A DNA stretch of 64,000 nt, from contig NZ_VKOG01000004.1 in assembly GCF_007474545.1 (NCBI RefSeq), positions 186,001 to 250,000 of the forward strand, given 5' to 3'. A model generated the notes under the pieces. That model saw only the letters and a list, made by a program, of their open reading frames with translations. It was not told the DNA's origin and did not search any database. Below are positions 39,648 through 48,060 of the stretch, piece by piece. This DNA comes from Chryseobacterium binzhouense. GTDB lineage: Bacteria; Bacteroidota; Bacteroidia; Flavobacteriales; Weeksellaceae. Both the position numbers and the translations under genes were made by a program. The first letter of the stretch is position 1, and each line of letters opens with the position of its first letter.

Positions 39648-40853
39648 TTAAGACATTCTCTCTATTAAAGCCATATAAAAACCATCATAACCTTCACTTG
39701 GCATTACTTTTTCGTCTTTTATGAGTTTAAAATTAGGATTATTTTTGATGAATTCTGTTACCTGTTCGTTATTTTCAGAAGGAAGAACGGAACATGTTGC
39801 ATACACCATTTTTCCGCCTACTTTCAGCATTTTAGAATAATCCTGAATAATCTGCTGCTGTTCTTTTTTTATTCTGTCGATAAAATCCTGATCTATTTTC
39901 CACTTGCTGTCGGGATTTCTTTTTAAAACGCCCAATCCTGAACAGGGTGCATCAATCAAAAGACGGTCTGCTTTCTCATGAAGACGTTTAATTACTTTAT
40001 TGTCTGTAATAACTCTTGTCTCAATATTGTGGGCTCCTGCTCTTTTTGCCCGGCGTTTAAGCTCGGCAAGCTTCCATTCGAAAATATCTAAAGCGATAAT
40101 CTGTCCTTTATTGCCCATCAAAGCTGCTAAATGAAGTGTTTTTCCGCCCGCTCCTGCACATGCATCCACGACACGCTGCCCTTCTTTCACATCCAAAAAG
40201 TAAGCGATTTTTTGTGAAGACGCATCCTGCACTTCAAACAAACCTTCTTTGAAAGCGGTAGTAAGAAAAACATTTTTTTTCTCTTCCAGCTGTACCGCAT
40301 CGGGATAGTTTCTCACCGGATAAGACACTACATTTTCATCAGCAAGATCAGAAATCAGCTCTTTTATAGTCGTTTTCAGAGAATTTGCTCTTAAAACAGT
40401 AGGAGCCTGCTCATTAAGAGCCTGCATTTCTCTTTCCCATCTTGAGCCCAGCTCTTTTTCCAGAGTTTCAGCAAGCCATTCCGGGATAGAATGTTCAATA
40501 GCTTTGGTAGGAACTGTTCCTTTCTTCAGTTTTGTAAGAATATCTGCGATTTTTATTCCGTCAAATTCTTCAAACTTTTTATAATTGGTTTTGCTCCAAA
40601 GAAGATATGCGAGCATCAGTTTATAAACATTGTTCGGCTTTACGCCTTCTCCCATATAATATTCCAGACGCTTTTTCCAGCGGATAATATTGTAGAAAAT
40701 CTCAGATACAACGGCTCTGTCTTGGCTGCCCCATTTTTTGTGGGCTTTTAAAAGTCTTTCAATAACTTTATCTGCGTATTTGTTTTTTTCGAAAAAAGTT
40801 TCCTGTAAAGCATCGTGAATACCGATTGCAAGGTTTCTGTGTATCAATTCCAT
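39648..40853 (-). CDS. RsmB/NOP-family RNA 5-methylcytosine methyltransferase
   Basis: A 401-residue NOL1/NOP2/Sun-type enzyme. The N-terminal part (about 1-140) resembles the NusB-like RNA-binding region of RsmB. SAM motif I is V-V-D-A-C-A-G-A-G-G-K-T near residue 228, the catalytic motifs are L-I-D-A-P-C-S-G-L-G-V-L with the P-C dipeptide and Y-A-T-C-S-V-L-P-S-E-N-N with the T-C nucleophile. Target probably C967 of 16S rRNA by analogy with RsmB, but RsmF-like specificity is possible, so no symbol is given. Transcribed alone between two terminators. Confidence 0.9.
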   Translation of the reverse strand: MELIHRNLAIGIHDALQETFFEKNKYADKVIERLLKAHKKWGSQDRAVVSEIFYNIIRWKKRLEYYMGEGVKPNNVYKLMLAYLLWSKTNYKKFEEFDGIKIADILTKLKKGTVPTKAIEHSIPEWLAETLEKELGSRWEREMQALNEQAPTVLRANSLKTTIKELISDLADENVVSYPVRNYPDAVQLEEKKNVFLTTAFKEGLFEVQDASSQKIAYFLDVKEGQRVVDACAGAGGKTLHLAALMGNKGQIIALDIFEWKLAELKRRAKRAGAHNIETRVITDNKVIKRLHEKADRLLIDAPCSGLGVLKRNPDSKWKIDQDFIDRIKKEQQQIIQDYSKMLKVGGKMVYATCSVLPSENNEQVTEFIKNNPNFKLIKDEKVMPSEGYDGFYMALIERMS

Positions 40854-40875
40854 AGGGAAGTTTTAAAAAATTTAA

Positions 40876-40909
40876 TTCCGGATACTACTCCGAAATTTTC
40901 GCAAAAATA
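40876..40909 (-). promoter_or_regulatory. Leader of the RsmB-like gene: -7 element and inverted repeat
   Basis: TATTTTTG (40909-40902, minus strand) matches TAnnTTTG. Just downstream, AATT-C-C-G-G-A (about 40874-40882) mirrors T-C-C-G-A-A-A-T-T (40889-40897) as an imperfect palindrome inside the predicted leader, overlapping the likely start of transcription, where a repressor could bind. Confidence 0.4.
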
Positions 40910-40986
40910 AGCATTTTTAATGAGTGTGGACGGTAATAACAATTTTACTTCAGAAAACGGCTTTCATTACTTCATTGATTTATTAC

Positions 40987-41016
40987 AAAAAACCGCTTCA
41001 AAAATGAAACGGTTTT
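40987..41016 (-). terminator. Rho-independent terminator of sucC
   Basis: AAAACCGCTTCA (40989-41000) pairs with TGAAACGGTTTT (41005-41016), with one mismatch, around AAAA. On the minus strand it is followed by TTT, 25 nt after the sucC stop. Confidence 0.8.
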
Positions 41017-41040
41017 GTTTTATCTGAAAAAATCTTAGTT

Positions 41041-42231
41041 TTAAGCTAAAACTTCTTTTACTTTATTTGCAGCTTCTTCCAAAGTAATTGCAGAGTGAAC
41101 CGGAAGACCAGATTCATCAATTAATTTTTTAGCTTCAACAGCATTCGTTCCCTGCAATCTCACGATCAAAGGAACAGGAAGACTTCCCATTGCTTTGTAA
41201 GCATCTACAACACCTTGCGCAACTCTGTCGCATCTTACAATACCTCCGAAGATATTAATCAAGATTGCTTTTACGTTTGGATCTCTCAAGATAATCCCGA
41301 AAGCAGTCTGAACTCTCTGAGCATCTGCTGTACCACCTACATCAAGGAAATTTGCAGGATTACCACCTGATAATTTGATGATATCCATAGTAGCCATTGC
41401 AAGACCTGCTCCGTTTACCATACAAGCAACATTACCGTCTAGTTTCACGAAGTTAAGACCTGCTTCACCAGCTTCCACATCCATAGGATCTTCTTCTCTT
41501 GTATCTCTTAATTCAGCTAAATCTTTGTGACGGAACAATGAGTTGTCATCCAAAGTTACTTTAGCATCTACAGCAATAATTTTATTATCAGAAGTCTTCA
41601 AAACAGGGTTGATCTCAAAAAGAGAAGCATCAATTCCTGTATAAGCAGCATAAAGATTAGAAATAAACTTCGTAAATTCTTTGAAAGCATTTCCTTCAAG
41701 ACCTAAATTGAAAGCAATTTTTCTAGCCTGGAAACCTTGAAGACCGATTGCAGGATCAATTAATTCATTATGGATCAAATGAGGAGTTACTTCAGCAACA
41801 TGCTCAATATCCATCCCACCTTCAGTAGAATAAACGATTACGTTTTTACCTTCAGCTCTATCTAAAAGAATAGAAACATAAAATTCTTTAGTTTCAGTTT
41901 CCCCCGGATAATATACATCTTCTGCAACCAAAACAGAATTTACTTTTTTACCTTCAGCAGAAGTTTGTGGAGTTACCAACTGCATTCCGATGATGTTCTG
42001 AGCGTTTTCTTTAAGTTTATCCATGTTTGGAGAAAACTTTACACCGCCTCCTTTTCCACGTCCACCTGCATGGATCTGAGCCTTTACTACCCATCCCTGA
42101 GCTCCGGTTTCGGCAGTTAGTTTTTCAGCAGCTGCTACAGCTTCATCTACGTTGTTTGCAACGAAACCACGTTGGATAGCTACTCCATACTTTGATAAAA
42201 TCTCTTTTGATTGATACTCGTGAAGATTCAT
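41041..42231 (-). CDS. sucC: Succinate-CoA ligase (ADP-forming) beta subunit
   Basis: A 396-residue TCA-cycle enzyme subunit. ATP-grasp features are visible: MNLHEYQSKEILSKYGVA at the N-terminus, the glycine-rich V-K-A-Q-I-H-A-G-G-R-G-K-G-G-G near residue 50, L-F-E-I-N-P near 210 and the C-terminal INIFGGIVRCDRVAQGV with the phosphate-binding loop. Length is standard. It makes ATP/GTP from succinyl-CoA with the alpha subunit SucD, which is not in the window, so the two are separately encoded here. Own promoter and terminator. Confidence 0.97.
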   Translation of the reverse strand: MNLHEYQSKEILSKYGVAIQRGFVANNVDEAVAAAEKLTAETGAQGWVVKAQIHAGGRGKGGGVKFSPNMDKLKENAQNIIGMQLVTPQTSAEGKKVNSVLVAEDVYYPGETETKEFYVSILLDRAEGKNVIVYSTEGGMDIEHVAEVTPHLIHNELIDPAIGLQGFQARKIAFNLGLEGNAFKEFTKFISNLYAAYTGIDASLFEINPVLKTSDNKIIAVDAKVTLDDNSLFRHKDLAELRDTREEDPMDVEAGEAGLNFVKLDGNVACMVNGAGLAMATMDIIKLSGGNPANFLDVGGTADAQRVQTAFGIILRDPNVKAILINIFGGIVRCDRVAQGVVDAYKAMGSLPVPLIVRLQGTNAVEAKKLIDESGLPVHSAITLEEAANKVKEVLA

Positions 42232-42271
42232 ATTATTTTTAGTATTTAATTTTTTAAAATTTAAAGGTTGA

Positions 42272-42279
42272 CAAATTTA
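42272..42279 (-). promoter_or_regulatory. -7 element of sucC
   Basis: TAAATTTG on the minus strand matches TAnnTTTG; transcription would start near 42265, giving a leader of about 34 nt to the ATG at 42231. Confidence 0.55.
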
Positions 42280-42491
42280 CTAAAAATGAACAAAGCAGGA
42301 AAGAAATTTATTGATGTTTTAATTTAATCGTCAAAACTGATTTCATTCTTGAAAAAGAATTCCGGACAGAGACCTGATTCTTCTGCAAAACAAACAATAA
42401 TAGAAAATGAGCAATCTTATATAAAATCATCATTTTTTGAGTAAGCCATTTAATTTTTTAACCGGTCAGTTTACATTTTAAAATTGAAAAC

Positions 42492-42525
42492 TTGTGTATT
42501 TGCACACATAAATTGTTTAATTTTG
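42492..42525 (+). promoter_or_regulatory. Promoter of ddl
   Basis: TAATTTTG (42518-42525) matches TAnnTTTG. A TTG lies 23 nt (42492) or 15 nt (42500) upstream as possible -33 element. Transcription would start near 42532, 13 nt before the ATG at 42545. Confidence 0.55.
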
Positions 42526-42544
42526 CCTTTATTGACAATTATAT

Positions 42545-43534
42545 ATGAGCAAAAAGCAAGTCGCCGTGGTTATGGGCGGTTATTCTGATGAATATAAAGT
42601 TTCTCTAAAAAGCGGACAATTGATATACGAGTCGCTTGATCGTGATCTTTACGATGTTTATAAAGTAATTATCCTGAAAGACGAATGGTATTATTTAAAT
42701 GAAAACAACGAGAAAAAAACCATCAACAAAGGAGATTTTTCTGTAAATACAGATAACGGAAATCTAAAATTTGATGTCTGCTTCAATATCATCCACGGAA
42801 CTCCGGGAGAAAACGGTGTCCTTCAGGCGTATTGGGACGCTATCGGACAAAAATATACCGGTTGTGACTTTTATCAGAGCGCTTTAACATTTAATAAAAA
42901 AGATACATTAGCCGTACTTTCAAAATACGGAATTCCTTCTGCGAAAAGTGTTTACCTGAGAAAAGGTGAAGAAATTAAAACGGATGAGATTATAGAAAAT
43001 CTGGGGCTTCCTGTTTTCGTTAAACCCAACCAATCCGGTTCTTCTCTGGGAATTTCTAAAGTGAAAGAAAAATCTGAATTAATTGCTGCTACAGAGCTTG
43101 CTTTTAAAGAAGATGATGAGATTTTAATTGAAAGTTTCCTCAACGGAATGGAAGTTTCGGTGGGAGTTATAGACTTTAAAGGGGAAACTATCGTACTCGG
43201 AATTACTGAGATTGTTCCTAAAAACGAGTTTTTTGATTACGAGGCTAAATATGAAGGGGCTTCAGAAGAAATTACCCCAGCAAGAATAGACGACGCAACC
43301 AGAATCCGTGTGGAAGAAATTGCAAAAAGAGCTTACAACTCTCTCGGAATGAGCGGATTTTCCCGAAGCGAATTTATTCTGATGGACGGAATTCCATATA
43401 TGCTGGAAATGAATACCAATCCTGGATTTTCTCCGGCAAGCATTCTTCCGCAACAGGCAAAACATTACGGAATTTCTATTAAAGATCTTTGTGGGAATGA
43501 AGTTGAAAAGGCTTTAGATAAAGTTAGAAGTTAG
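42545..43534 (+). CDS. ddl: D-alanine--D-alanine ligase
   Basis: A 329-residue ATP-grasp ligase that makes the D-Ala-D-Ala dipeptide for peptidoglycan. Family features: VAVVMGGYSDEYKVSLKSG at the N-terminus, FNIIHGTPGENG near residue 80, VFVKPNQSGSSLGISKV near 155 and MLEMNTNPGFSPASILPQQ near 280. Its last codons (K-V-R-S-stop) lie inside the tandem AGTTAGA repeat of array F, so the C-terminus has been shaped by the repeat. First of an apparent pair with coaD. Confidence 0.96.
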   Translation: MSKKQVAVVMGGYSDEYKVSLKSGQLIYESLDRDLYDVYKVIILKDEWYYLNENNEKKTINKGDFSVNTDNGNLKFDVCFNIIHGTPGENGVLQAYWDAIGQKYTGCDFYQSALTFNKKDTLAVLSKYGIPSAKSVYLRKGEEIKTDEIIENLGLPVFVKPNQSGSSLGISKVKEKSELIAATELAFKEDDEILIESFLNGMEVSVGVIDFKGETIVLGITEIVPKNEFFDYEAKYEGASEEITPARIDDATRIRVEEIAKRAYNSLGMSGFSRSEFILMDGIPYMLEMNTNPGFSPASILPQQAKHYGISIKDLCGNEVEKALDKVRS

Positions 43535-43564
43535 AAGTTAGAAGTTATGCAAAACTAACTTTTC
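43522..43564. repeat. 7-bp-phased array F (end of ddl)
   Basis: AGTTAGA occurs three times in exact tandem at 43522-43528, 43529-43535 and 43536-43542, then AGTTATG. AAGTTA (43542-43547) can pair with TAACTT (43556-43561). The first two units contain the last codons and the stop of ddl. The 3' half (CTAACTTTTCTT) is the complementary style. Confidence 0.75.
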
Positions 43565-43614
43565 TTAAAAAACCTAATGATGAATTCAAAAATAAAAAAA
43601 CAAAATTCTTACGC

Positions 43615-44082
43615 ATGAAAATTGCCGTTTTCCCGGGATCTTTTGACCCGATTACATTAGGACATTACGACATCATTGAAAGAGCAGCACCTCTTTTTGA
43701 TAAATTAATCATTGCTATCGGGCAGAACTCTCAGAAGAAATATATGTTTCCTCTTGAAAAAAGAATGGAATTTATCCGGAATTCTGTAGCGGAATTTCCA
43801 AATGTGGAAGTCGATTTTTTTGAAGCACTCACTGTTGATTATTGTTTTGAAAAAAATGCACAGTACATCATCCGCGGACTCAGAAACCCTGCCGATTTTG
43901 AATTTGAGAAAGCTATTGCTCATACCAACAGGACTCTGGCTCACAAAAAGCTGGAAACCGTTTTTCTTTTAACTTCATCAGGAAAATCTTTTATCAGCAG
44001 CAGCATCGTAAGAGAAATCATCAATCATAAAGGAGAATATGAACTTTTGGTTCCTGAAGCGGTGAGAATTGAAAATAAATAA
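43615..44082 (+). CDS. coaD: Phosphopantetheine adenylyltransferase
   Basis: A 155-residue nucleotidyltransferase of coenzyme A synthesis. The HxGH-type nucleotide motif appears as FPGSFDPITLGHYDII near residue 6, the N-R-T-L-A region is present, and the C-terminal FISSSIVREI corresponds to the I-S-S-T-x-x-R motif. Length is standard. It follows ddl by 80 nt without a terminator and is probably co-transcribed. Confidence 0.96.
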   Translation: MKIAVFPGSFDPITLGHYDIIERAAPLFDKLIIAIGQNSQKKYMFPLEKRMEFIRNSVAEFPNVEVDFFEALTVDYCFEKNAQYIIRGLRNPADFEFEKAIAHTNRTLAHKKLETVFLLTSSGKSFISSSIVREIINHKGEYELLVPEAVRIENK

Positions 44083-44139
44083 TAGGTAAGATCAAAATAT
44101 ACAAAATTTAACTTGAGTCTTTATCAGCACCAATCATAA

Positions 44140-44772
44140 ATGCACGAAAACTTCAGCCTTATTATAGAAATTCTTGGAACGATCTCTTTTTCGATGTCGG
44201 GAAGTTTTGCTGCGATGCAGAAAAGATTAGATCCTTTCGGAGTTCTGATTATTGCTTTTGTGACTTCAGTGGGTGGAGGAACGGTAAGAGATTTACTGCT
44301 TGGCATTCCTGTCTTTTGGATGCATGATTTATTGATGTGTGGATTGATTCTGGCAACAAGCATTTTCGCAATGGTTTTCAAATCCATCGAAAAGAATTTT
44401 AAAGTAACCTTATTTATTTTCGACAGTTTCGGATTAGGTTTATTTACCATTATTGGCGTTCAGAAAGGGCTCAATGCAGAAATTCATCCATTAATTTGTA
44501 TTGCTTTAGGAACAATTACAGGCTGTTTTGGCGGAATCATCCGGGATATTCTGCTCAATCGAATTCCTTTAATTTTCAGGAAAGAAATCTATGCAAGTGC
44601 ATGTATTATTGGCGGATCAGTTTTTTTGCTCCTTACCAGTTTCACCAATCTTTCTTATACATTCATCCAGATTTTCACTATTCTTCTTATTGTTTCAGTA
44701 AGAACTCTGGCTGTAAAATACCATTGGCAAATGCCTAAATTTTACGGATACGAACAAAACTCAGAAATGTAA
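44140..44772 (+). CDS. TRIC-type (UPF0126/YicG) cation channel-like membrane protein
   Basis: A 210-residue inner-membrane protein with about seven transmembrane helices in two repeats of three plus one. The glycine motifs V-G-G-G-T-V-R-D-L-L-L-G near residue 45 and F-G-G-I-I-R-D-I-L-L near residue 127 are the duplicated signature of prokaryotic trimeric intracellular cation channels. It stands 57 nt after coaD on the same strand. Ion specificity is not deducible. Confidence 0.92.
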   Translation: MHENFSLIIEILGTISFSMSGSFAAMQKRLDPFGVLIIAFVTSVGGGTVRDLLLGIPVFWMHDLLMCGLILATSIFAMVFKSIEKNFKVTLFIFDSFGLGLFTIIGVQKGLNAEIHPLICIALGTITGCFGGIIRDILLNRIPLIFRKEIYASACIIGGSVFLLLTSFTNLSYTFIQIFTILLIVSVRTLAVKYHWQMPKFYGYEQNSEM

Positions 44773-44970
44773 ATATTATGAACCACAATTGACAACGAGA
44801 GAGAACCAAGCTATTTCATAGGCTATATTGTAAATTTAAAAATCAAATAAATTAGATTTTTACAGAATACATGCACAAGCCCCCAGTATTACTGAATTTT
44901 ATCAAAACTACCACCAATTTGTTTAAACAAAATACCCTAATTGAATATCGTAATAAAATCATCACCATTT

Positions 44971-45002
44971 AAACAAAAAAGCACCTGATTTCTCAAGTGC
45001 TT
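44971..45002 (-). terminator. Rho-independent terminator of the TPR-like gene
   Basis: AAGCACCTGA (44979-44988) and TCAAGTGCTT (44993-45002) pair with one wobble around TTTC; a run of A on the plus strand gives the minus-strand T-tract. It lies 20 nt after the stop of the gene at 45022. Confidence 0.8.
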
Positions 45003-45021
45003 AATCTTTATTCCTAAAATA

Positions 45022-45591
45022 TTAAAAGAATTTTCCTCTGTTTCTCATATTGGGATTATGCATATGCTTTTGCATGGTCGGCATTTTCAGCTGATCTTTC
45101 AGCATTTTGATCTGATCAGCCATCATTCCTGCAGAATCCAATCTTTTAGCTTCTTCCAAAAGCTTTTGACCTTCCTGTCTCCTGCCTTTAGAAATTGCAC
45201 CCGCTGCGAGGTTTAAGGTAGCCATTGCACGGTCGTGTTTCATATTCAGACCATAATCTAAAGCTTTTTTCATCAAAGGTTCTACTTTGGTTGGATGATC
45301 CTGTGCCAAAATCAAACCTTGCAGATAATGATAATATCCATATTGGTTTTTGTGAAGCTCTGTTCTGTAATTTTTGATATTACCTAAAAATTTGGAAGCC
45401 TTTACCATATTCTGTTTTCTCAATTGCCAGAAAGCAAGCAAGATATTTTCATTTTTGAAAAATAAGAAAATTGGCAAAGCAGAAAGAAGAAAAACAACAA
45501 TTCCCCATCCCAAACTTCTGGTATAAAACATCATGTAAAGACCGCCTAAAATAAGAAGCGCAGCCACTATGATTTTTATGTTTTTATTCAT
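45022..45591 (-). CDS. Membrane protein with TPR-like region
   Basis: A 189-residue protein with two N-terminal transmembrane helices (about 5-22 and 27-46) and a cytoplasmic helical part. The segments L-Q-G-L-I-L-A-Q-D-H-P-T-K-V-E-P-L-M-K-K-A-L and ATLNLAAGAISKGRRQEGQKLLEEAKRL look like two TPR helices. No enzyme motif is seen. Unknown function. It sits downstream of folA across array G, on the same strand, so it may be its operon partner. Confidence 0.75.
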   Translation of the reverse strand: MNKNIKIIVAALLILGGLYMMFYTRSLGWGIVVFLLSALPIFLFFKNENILLAFWQLRKQNMVKASKFLGNIKNYRTELHKNQYGYYHYLQGLILAQDHPTKVEPLMKKALDYGLNMKHDRAMATLNLAAGAISKGRRQEGQKLLEEAKRLDSAGMMADQIKMLKDQLKMPTMQKHMHNPNMRNRGKFF

Positions 45592-45600
45592 GATTAAATT

Positions 45601-45658
45601 TTAGAAGTGCAAAGATAAAACATTTAAAGGTTAGATGCTAAAAGTTAAGCCTTAGAAT
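45601..45658. repeat. 7-bp-phased array G (after folA)
   Basis: 7-mers TTAGATG, CTAAAAG, TTAAGCC, TTAGAAT run in phase from 45631 to 45658; TTAGAAG, TGCAAAG, ATAAAAC, ATTTAAA precede at 45601-45628 with a two-base phase shift. Weaker than arrays A-D. Confidence 0.5.
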
Positions 45659-45674
45659 TACGGCAACTATTCTT

Positions 45675-46160
45675 TCAAATTTTTTCATAAGTCTGAAAGC
45701 AAAAATCATATTGATTTTTCTCGTCTTTTTCGTGGCATACTTCGTTTGTTTTTTTCCATATTTTAGAATCAATTTTAGGAAAATAGGTATCAGCTTCAAG
45801 GTTTGCCTCTACCAGAGTTACTTCCAGCTTATCAACAATTTCCATTGTCTGGTCATAAATAGTACCACCACCAATGATAAAAATGTCTTCATCTATCTTT
45901 TTTGCAAACTTTATAGCCTCTTTGATGCTTCCTACAATTAAGATCCCTTCTTCAAACCAGTCTTTTTTTCTGGAAATAACAATGTTGGTACGGTTGGGAA
46001 GAGGTTTTCCGATACTTTCGTATGTTTTTCTTCCCATAATCACGGGATGTCCGGAAGTAATTTCTTTAAAATGTTTTAAATCTTTGGGAAGATGCCATAA
46101 CAATTGATTATCAGAACCAATTTCATTATTTTTCCCCATTGCAACCACAATTGTTGTCAT
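45675..46160 (-). CDS. folA: Dihydrofolate reductase
   Basis: A 161-residue enzyme that reduces dihydrofolate with NADPH. The N-terminal T-I-V-V-A-M-G-K-N-N-E-I-G and L-L-W-H-L-P-K-D-L-K-H-F are the family signature (the conserved acidic residue of helix B is D27 in P-K-D), V-I-M-G-R-K-T-Y-E-S-I-G is the NADPH-binding loop and F-I-I-G-G-G-T-I-Y is the second glycine motif. Length is standard. Divergent from the lemA operon; the two promoters lie head to head. Confidence 0.97.
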   Translation of the reverse strand: MTTIVVAMGKNNEIGSDNQLLWHLPKDLKHFKEITSGHPVIMGRKTYESIGKPLPNRTNIVISRKKDWFEEGILIVGSIKEAIKFAKKIDEDIFIIGGGTIYDQTMEIVDKLEVTLVEANLEADTYFPKIDSKIWKKTNEVCHEKDEKNQYDFCFQTYEKI

Positions 46161-46175
46161 TTATTAAATTTTATG

Positions 46176-46203
46176 CAAAATTAGCACTTAATTTGTATAT
46201 TTG
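46176..46203. promoter_or_regulatory. Head-to-head promoters of folA and the lemA operon
   Basis: CAAAATTA at 46176-46183 is TAATTTTG on the minus strand (folA), and TATATTTG at 46196-46203 serves lemA. Only 12 bp separate the two -7 elements, so the -33 regions overlap the opposing promoters and polymerase could bind only one at a time. Predicted starts are near 46169 (minus) and 46210 (plus). Confidence 0.6.
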
Positions 46204-46245
46204 AGTAGCACAAAAAGCATTAAAAAAATTAAACAAAATTCAAAC

Positions 46246-46854
46246 ATGAAAAACAAAGGCTGTTTCAGTGCCGGAACCATCGGCATTGCATTACTTATTA
46301 TTTTAGTATTAGTATTTTTCTGGGGTAAAAGCGGTTACAACAATTTTGTAGCTCAGGAACAAACGGTAGATGCAAAGTGGTCTAATGTACAAACCGTATA
46401 TCAAAAAAGAGCCAACCTCATTCCGAATCTGGAAAGAACCGTAAAATCTTATGCCAAATTTGAGCAGGAAACTTTAACAAAAGTAATTGAAGCCCGCTCT
46501 AAAGCAACTTCAATCAATATCAATCCTACCAACCTTACGGAAGAAGACATGGCGAGATTCCAGGCTGCGCAAGGTGAATTGACCGGAGCTCTCAGCAGAT
46601 TGATGGCAGTAGTAGAATCTTATCCTAATCTGAAAGCAGACCAGCAGTACATTAATTTCCAGAGAGAATATATTGCGATTGAAAACAGCATCAGAATGGA
46701 AACGGTAAATTACAATGATGCTGCAAGAGACTATAATATTTTGATCAAACAGTTCCCGAACAATATTCTGGCAAATTTTACCAATTTTAAAGAAAAGCCA
46801 TTATTTAAAGCACAGGCAGGAGCTGAAAATGCACCTAGCGTATTTACTGAATAA
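46246..46854 (+). CDS. lemA: LemA family protein
   Basis: About 202 residues with one N-terminal transmembrane helix and a cytoplasmic/periplasmic helical domain. The family core Q-E-Q-T-V-D-A-K-W-S-N-V-Q, N-L-I-P-N-L-E-R-T-V-K and A-A-R-D-Y-N matches LemA (conserved in Bacteroidota as partner of TPM proteins). An upstream TTG start (46201) lies within the -7 element and is rejected in favour of the ATG at 46246. Its stop overlaps the next TPM gene by one base, so the three genes form an operon. Confidence 0.9.
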   Translation: MKNKGCFSAGTIGIALLIILVLVFFWGKSGYNNFVAQEQTVDAKWSNVQTVYQKRANLIPNLERTVKSYAKFEQETLTKVIEARSKATSININPTNLTEEDMARFQAAQGELTGALSRLMAVVESYPNLKADQQYINFQREYIAIENSIRMETVNYNDAARDYNILIKQFPNNILANFTNFKEKPLFKAQAGAENAPSVFTE

Positions 46855-47282
46855 TGAATCGCTTTTTAACAGATCATCAAATAGCTTCCCTTGTGGAAGC
46901 TATTCAATCGGCAGAAAGTCTTTCTACCGGAGAAATCCGCGTACATATAGATTCTACAACTGATGACAAGGTTGCCGAAGCGGCTTTTGAAGTTTTTAAA
47001 GAACTCTGTAAAGACAAAACAGCAGAAAAAAACGCAGTACTTTTTCATGTTAACTTTGAGCAGAAATATCTCACAATTATTGGTGATACAGGAATTCACG
47101 AAAAAGTACATCAGTCTTTCTGGGATCACCTTCACGACTATATTACTTCAGAATTTGCAAAAGGACACTTTTATCAGGCTTTAAAAAGTGCTATTCTGGA
47201 AACCGGAAAAGAACTGAAAAAACATTTTCCAGCCAACGGAAAAAATCATAACGAACTACCCGATGAGATTACATTCTCTTAA
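46854..47282 (+). CDS. TPM-domain protein (Psb32/TLP18.3 type)
   Basis: A 142-residue soluble TPM-fold protein, second gene of the lemA operon. Recognisable elements: I-A-S-L-V-E-A-I-Q-S-A-E near the start, S-T-G-E-I-R-V-H-I-D-S, and L-T-I-I-G-D-T-G-I-H. Its C-terminal K-E-L-K-K-H-F-P-A-N-G overlaps the first 20 bases of the following TPM gene in another frame. TPM proteins are acid phosphatase-like or membrane-quality-control partners in plants; function here unknown. Confidence 0.85.
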   Translation: MNRFLTDHQIASLVEAIQSAESLSTGEIRVHIDSTTDDKVAEAAFEVFKELCKDKTAEKNAVLFHVNFEQKYLTIIGDTGIHEKVHQSFWDHLHDYITSEFAKGHFYQALKSAILETGKELKKHFPANGKNHNELPDEITFS

Positions 47283-48060
47283 AATATTTTTTACTTTTTT
47301 TATTTCCTGCTGTTTTAATATTATTTCAGCACAATATACAATTCCCGAAAAACCTGCCGTTTTGTATCCTGTGTATGATGAAGCTAATCTTCTTACCCAA
47401 CAGGAAAAAGATGCATTAAACAACAAACTCATTCGTTTTGCAGATTCTACTTCTACAGAAATTGAGGTCATCATTATCCCTTCAACAAAAGGTGAAGATA
47501 TTAATTTTCTGGCTGCAACTTTCGGTGAAAAATGGGGAATCGGACAAAAAGAAGTAGATAACGGAGTGGTTTTTCTAATTGCAAAAGAAGACCGAACTAT
47601 GTCTATCCAGCAAGGAAGAGCCGTTGAACAATATCTTACCGCTTCTGTTGCCGGACAGATTTTAGACTATATTGTAACGCCACAATTTAAAAAAGGAAAA
47701 TGGTACGAAGGCATTGATGACGGAACGTCTGCCATTATGGAGGCAGTTCAGGGGAAATTTAAACCCTTGCAGAAAAATCATAAAGGCAGCTCAGGAGGGG
47801 CTAAACTGATCATTATCGCATTTATTATCTTCATTATTATTGTCATCATTACGAGCAAAGGCGGAGGAAATAATGACGACGGAGACATTATTCTCAGCCG
47901 AAGAGGACGCAGAAATTATCCGGGAGGATTCTTTCCTTTCCCTGGAAGCTTTGGCGGTGGCGGCTTTGGCGGTGGAAGTTCCCGTGGTGGCGGTGGCGGA
48001 TTCGGAGGCTTCGGCGGTGGCGGAAGTTTTGGAGGCGGTGGTGCTTCGGGAGGATGGTAA
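47263..48060 (+). CDS. TPM-domain protein with glycine-rich C-terminus
   Basis: A 265-residue exported protein: N-terminal signal, TPM domain (about 30-160: P-V-Y-D-E-A-N-L-L-T, T-E-I-E-V-I-I-I-P-S, K-W-G-I-G) and one transmembrane helix near residue 190 followed by a Gly/Ser/Phe-rich tail ending G-G-A-S-G-G-W. The YgcG-type layout with a glycine tail is usual in this family. It overlaps the upstream TPM gene by 20 nt, so translation is coupled. Third gene of the lemA operon. Confidence 0.9.
   Translation: MRLHSLKIFFTFFISCCFNIISAQYTIPEKPAVLYPVYDEANLLTQQEKDALNNKLIRFADSTSTEIEVIIIPSTKGEDINFLAATFGEKWGIGQKEVDNGVVFLIAKEDRTMSIQQGRAVEQYLTASVAGQILDYIVTPQFKKGKWYEGIDDGTSAIMEAVQGKFKPLQKNHKGSSGGAKLIIIAFIIFIIIVIITSKGGGNNDDGDIILSRRGRRNYPGGFFPFPGSFGGGGFGGGSSRGGGGGFGGFGGGGSFGGGGASGGW

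Larger units (their letters stand above)
42232..42544. other. Divergent promoter region between sucC and ddl
   Basis: This 313-nt gap contains the sucC -7 element at its left end and the ddl -7 element at its right end, plus a TGTG...CACA palindrome at 42493-42508. The middle (about 42290-42480) is AT-rich without a recognisable gene or hairpin. Confidence 0.6.
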
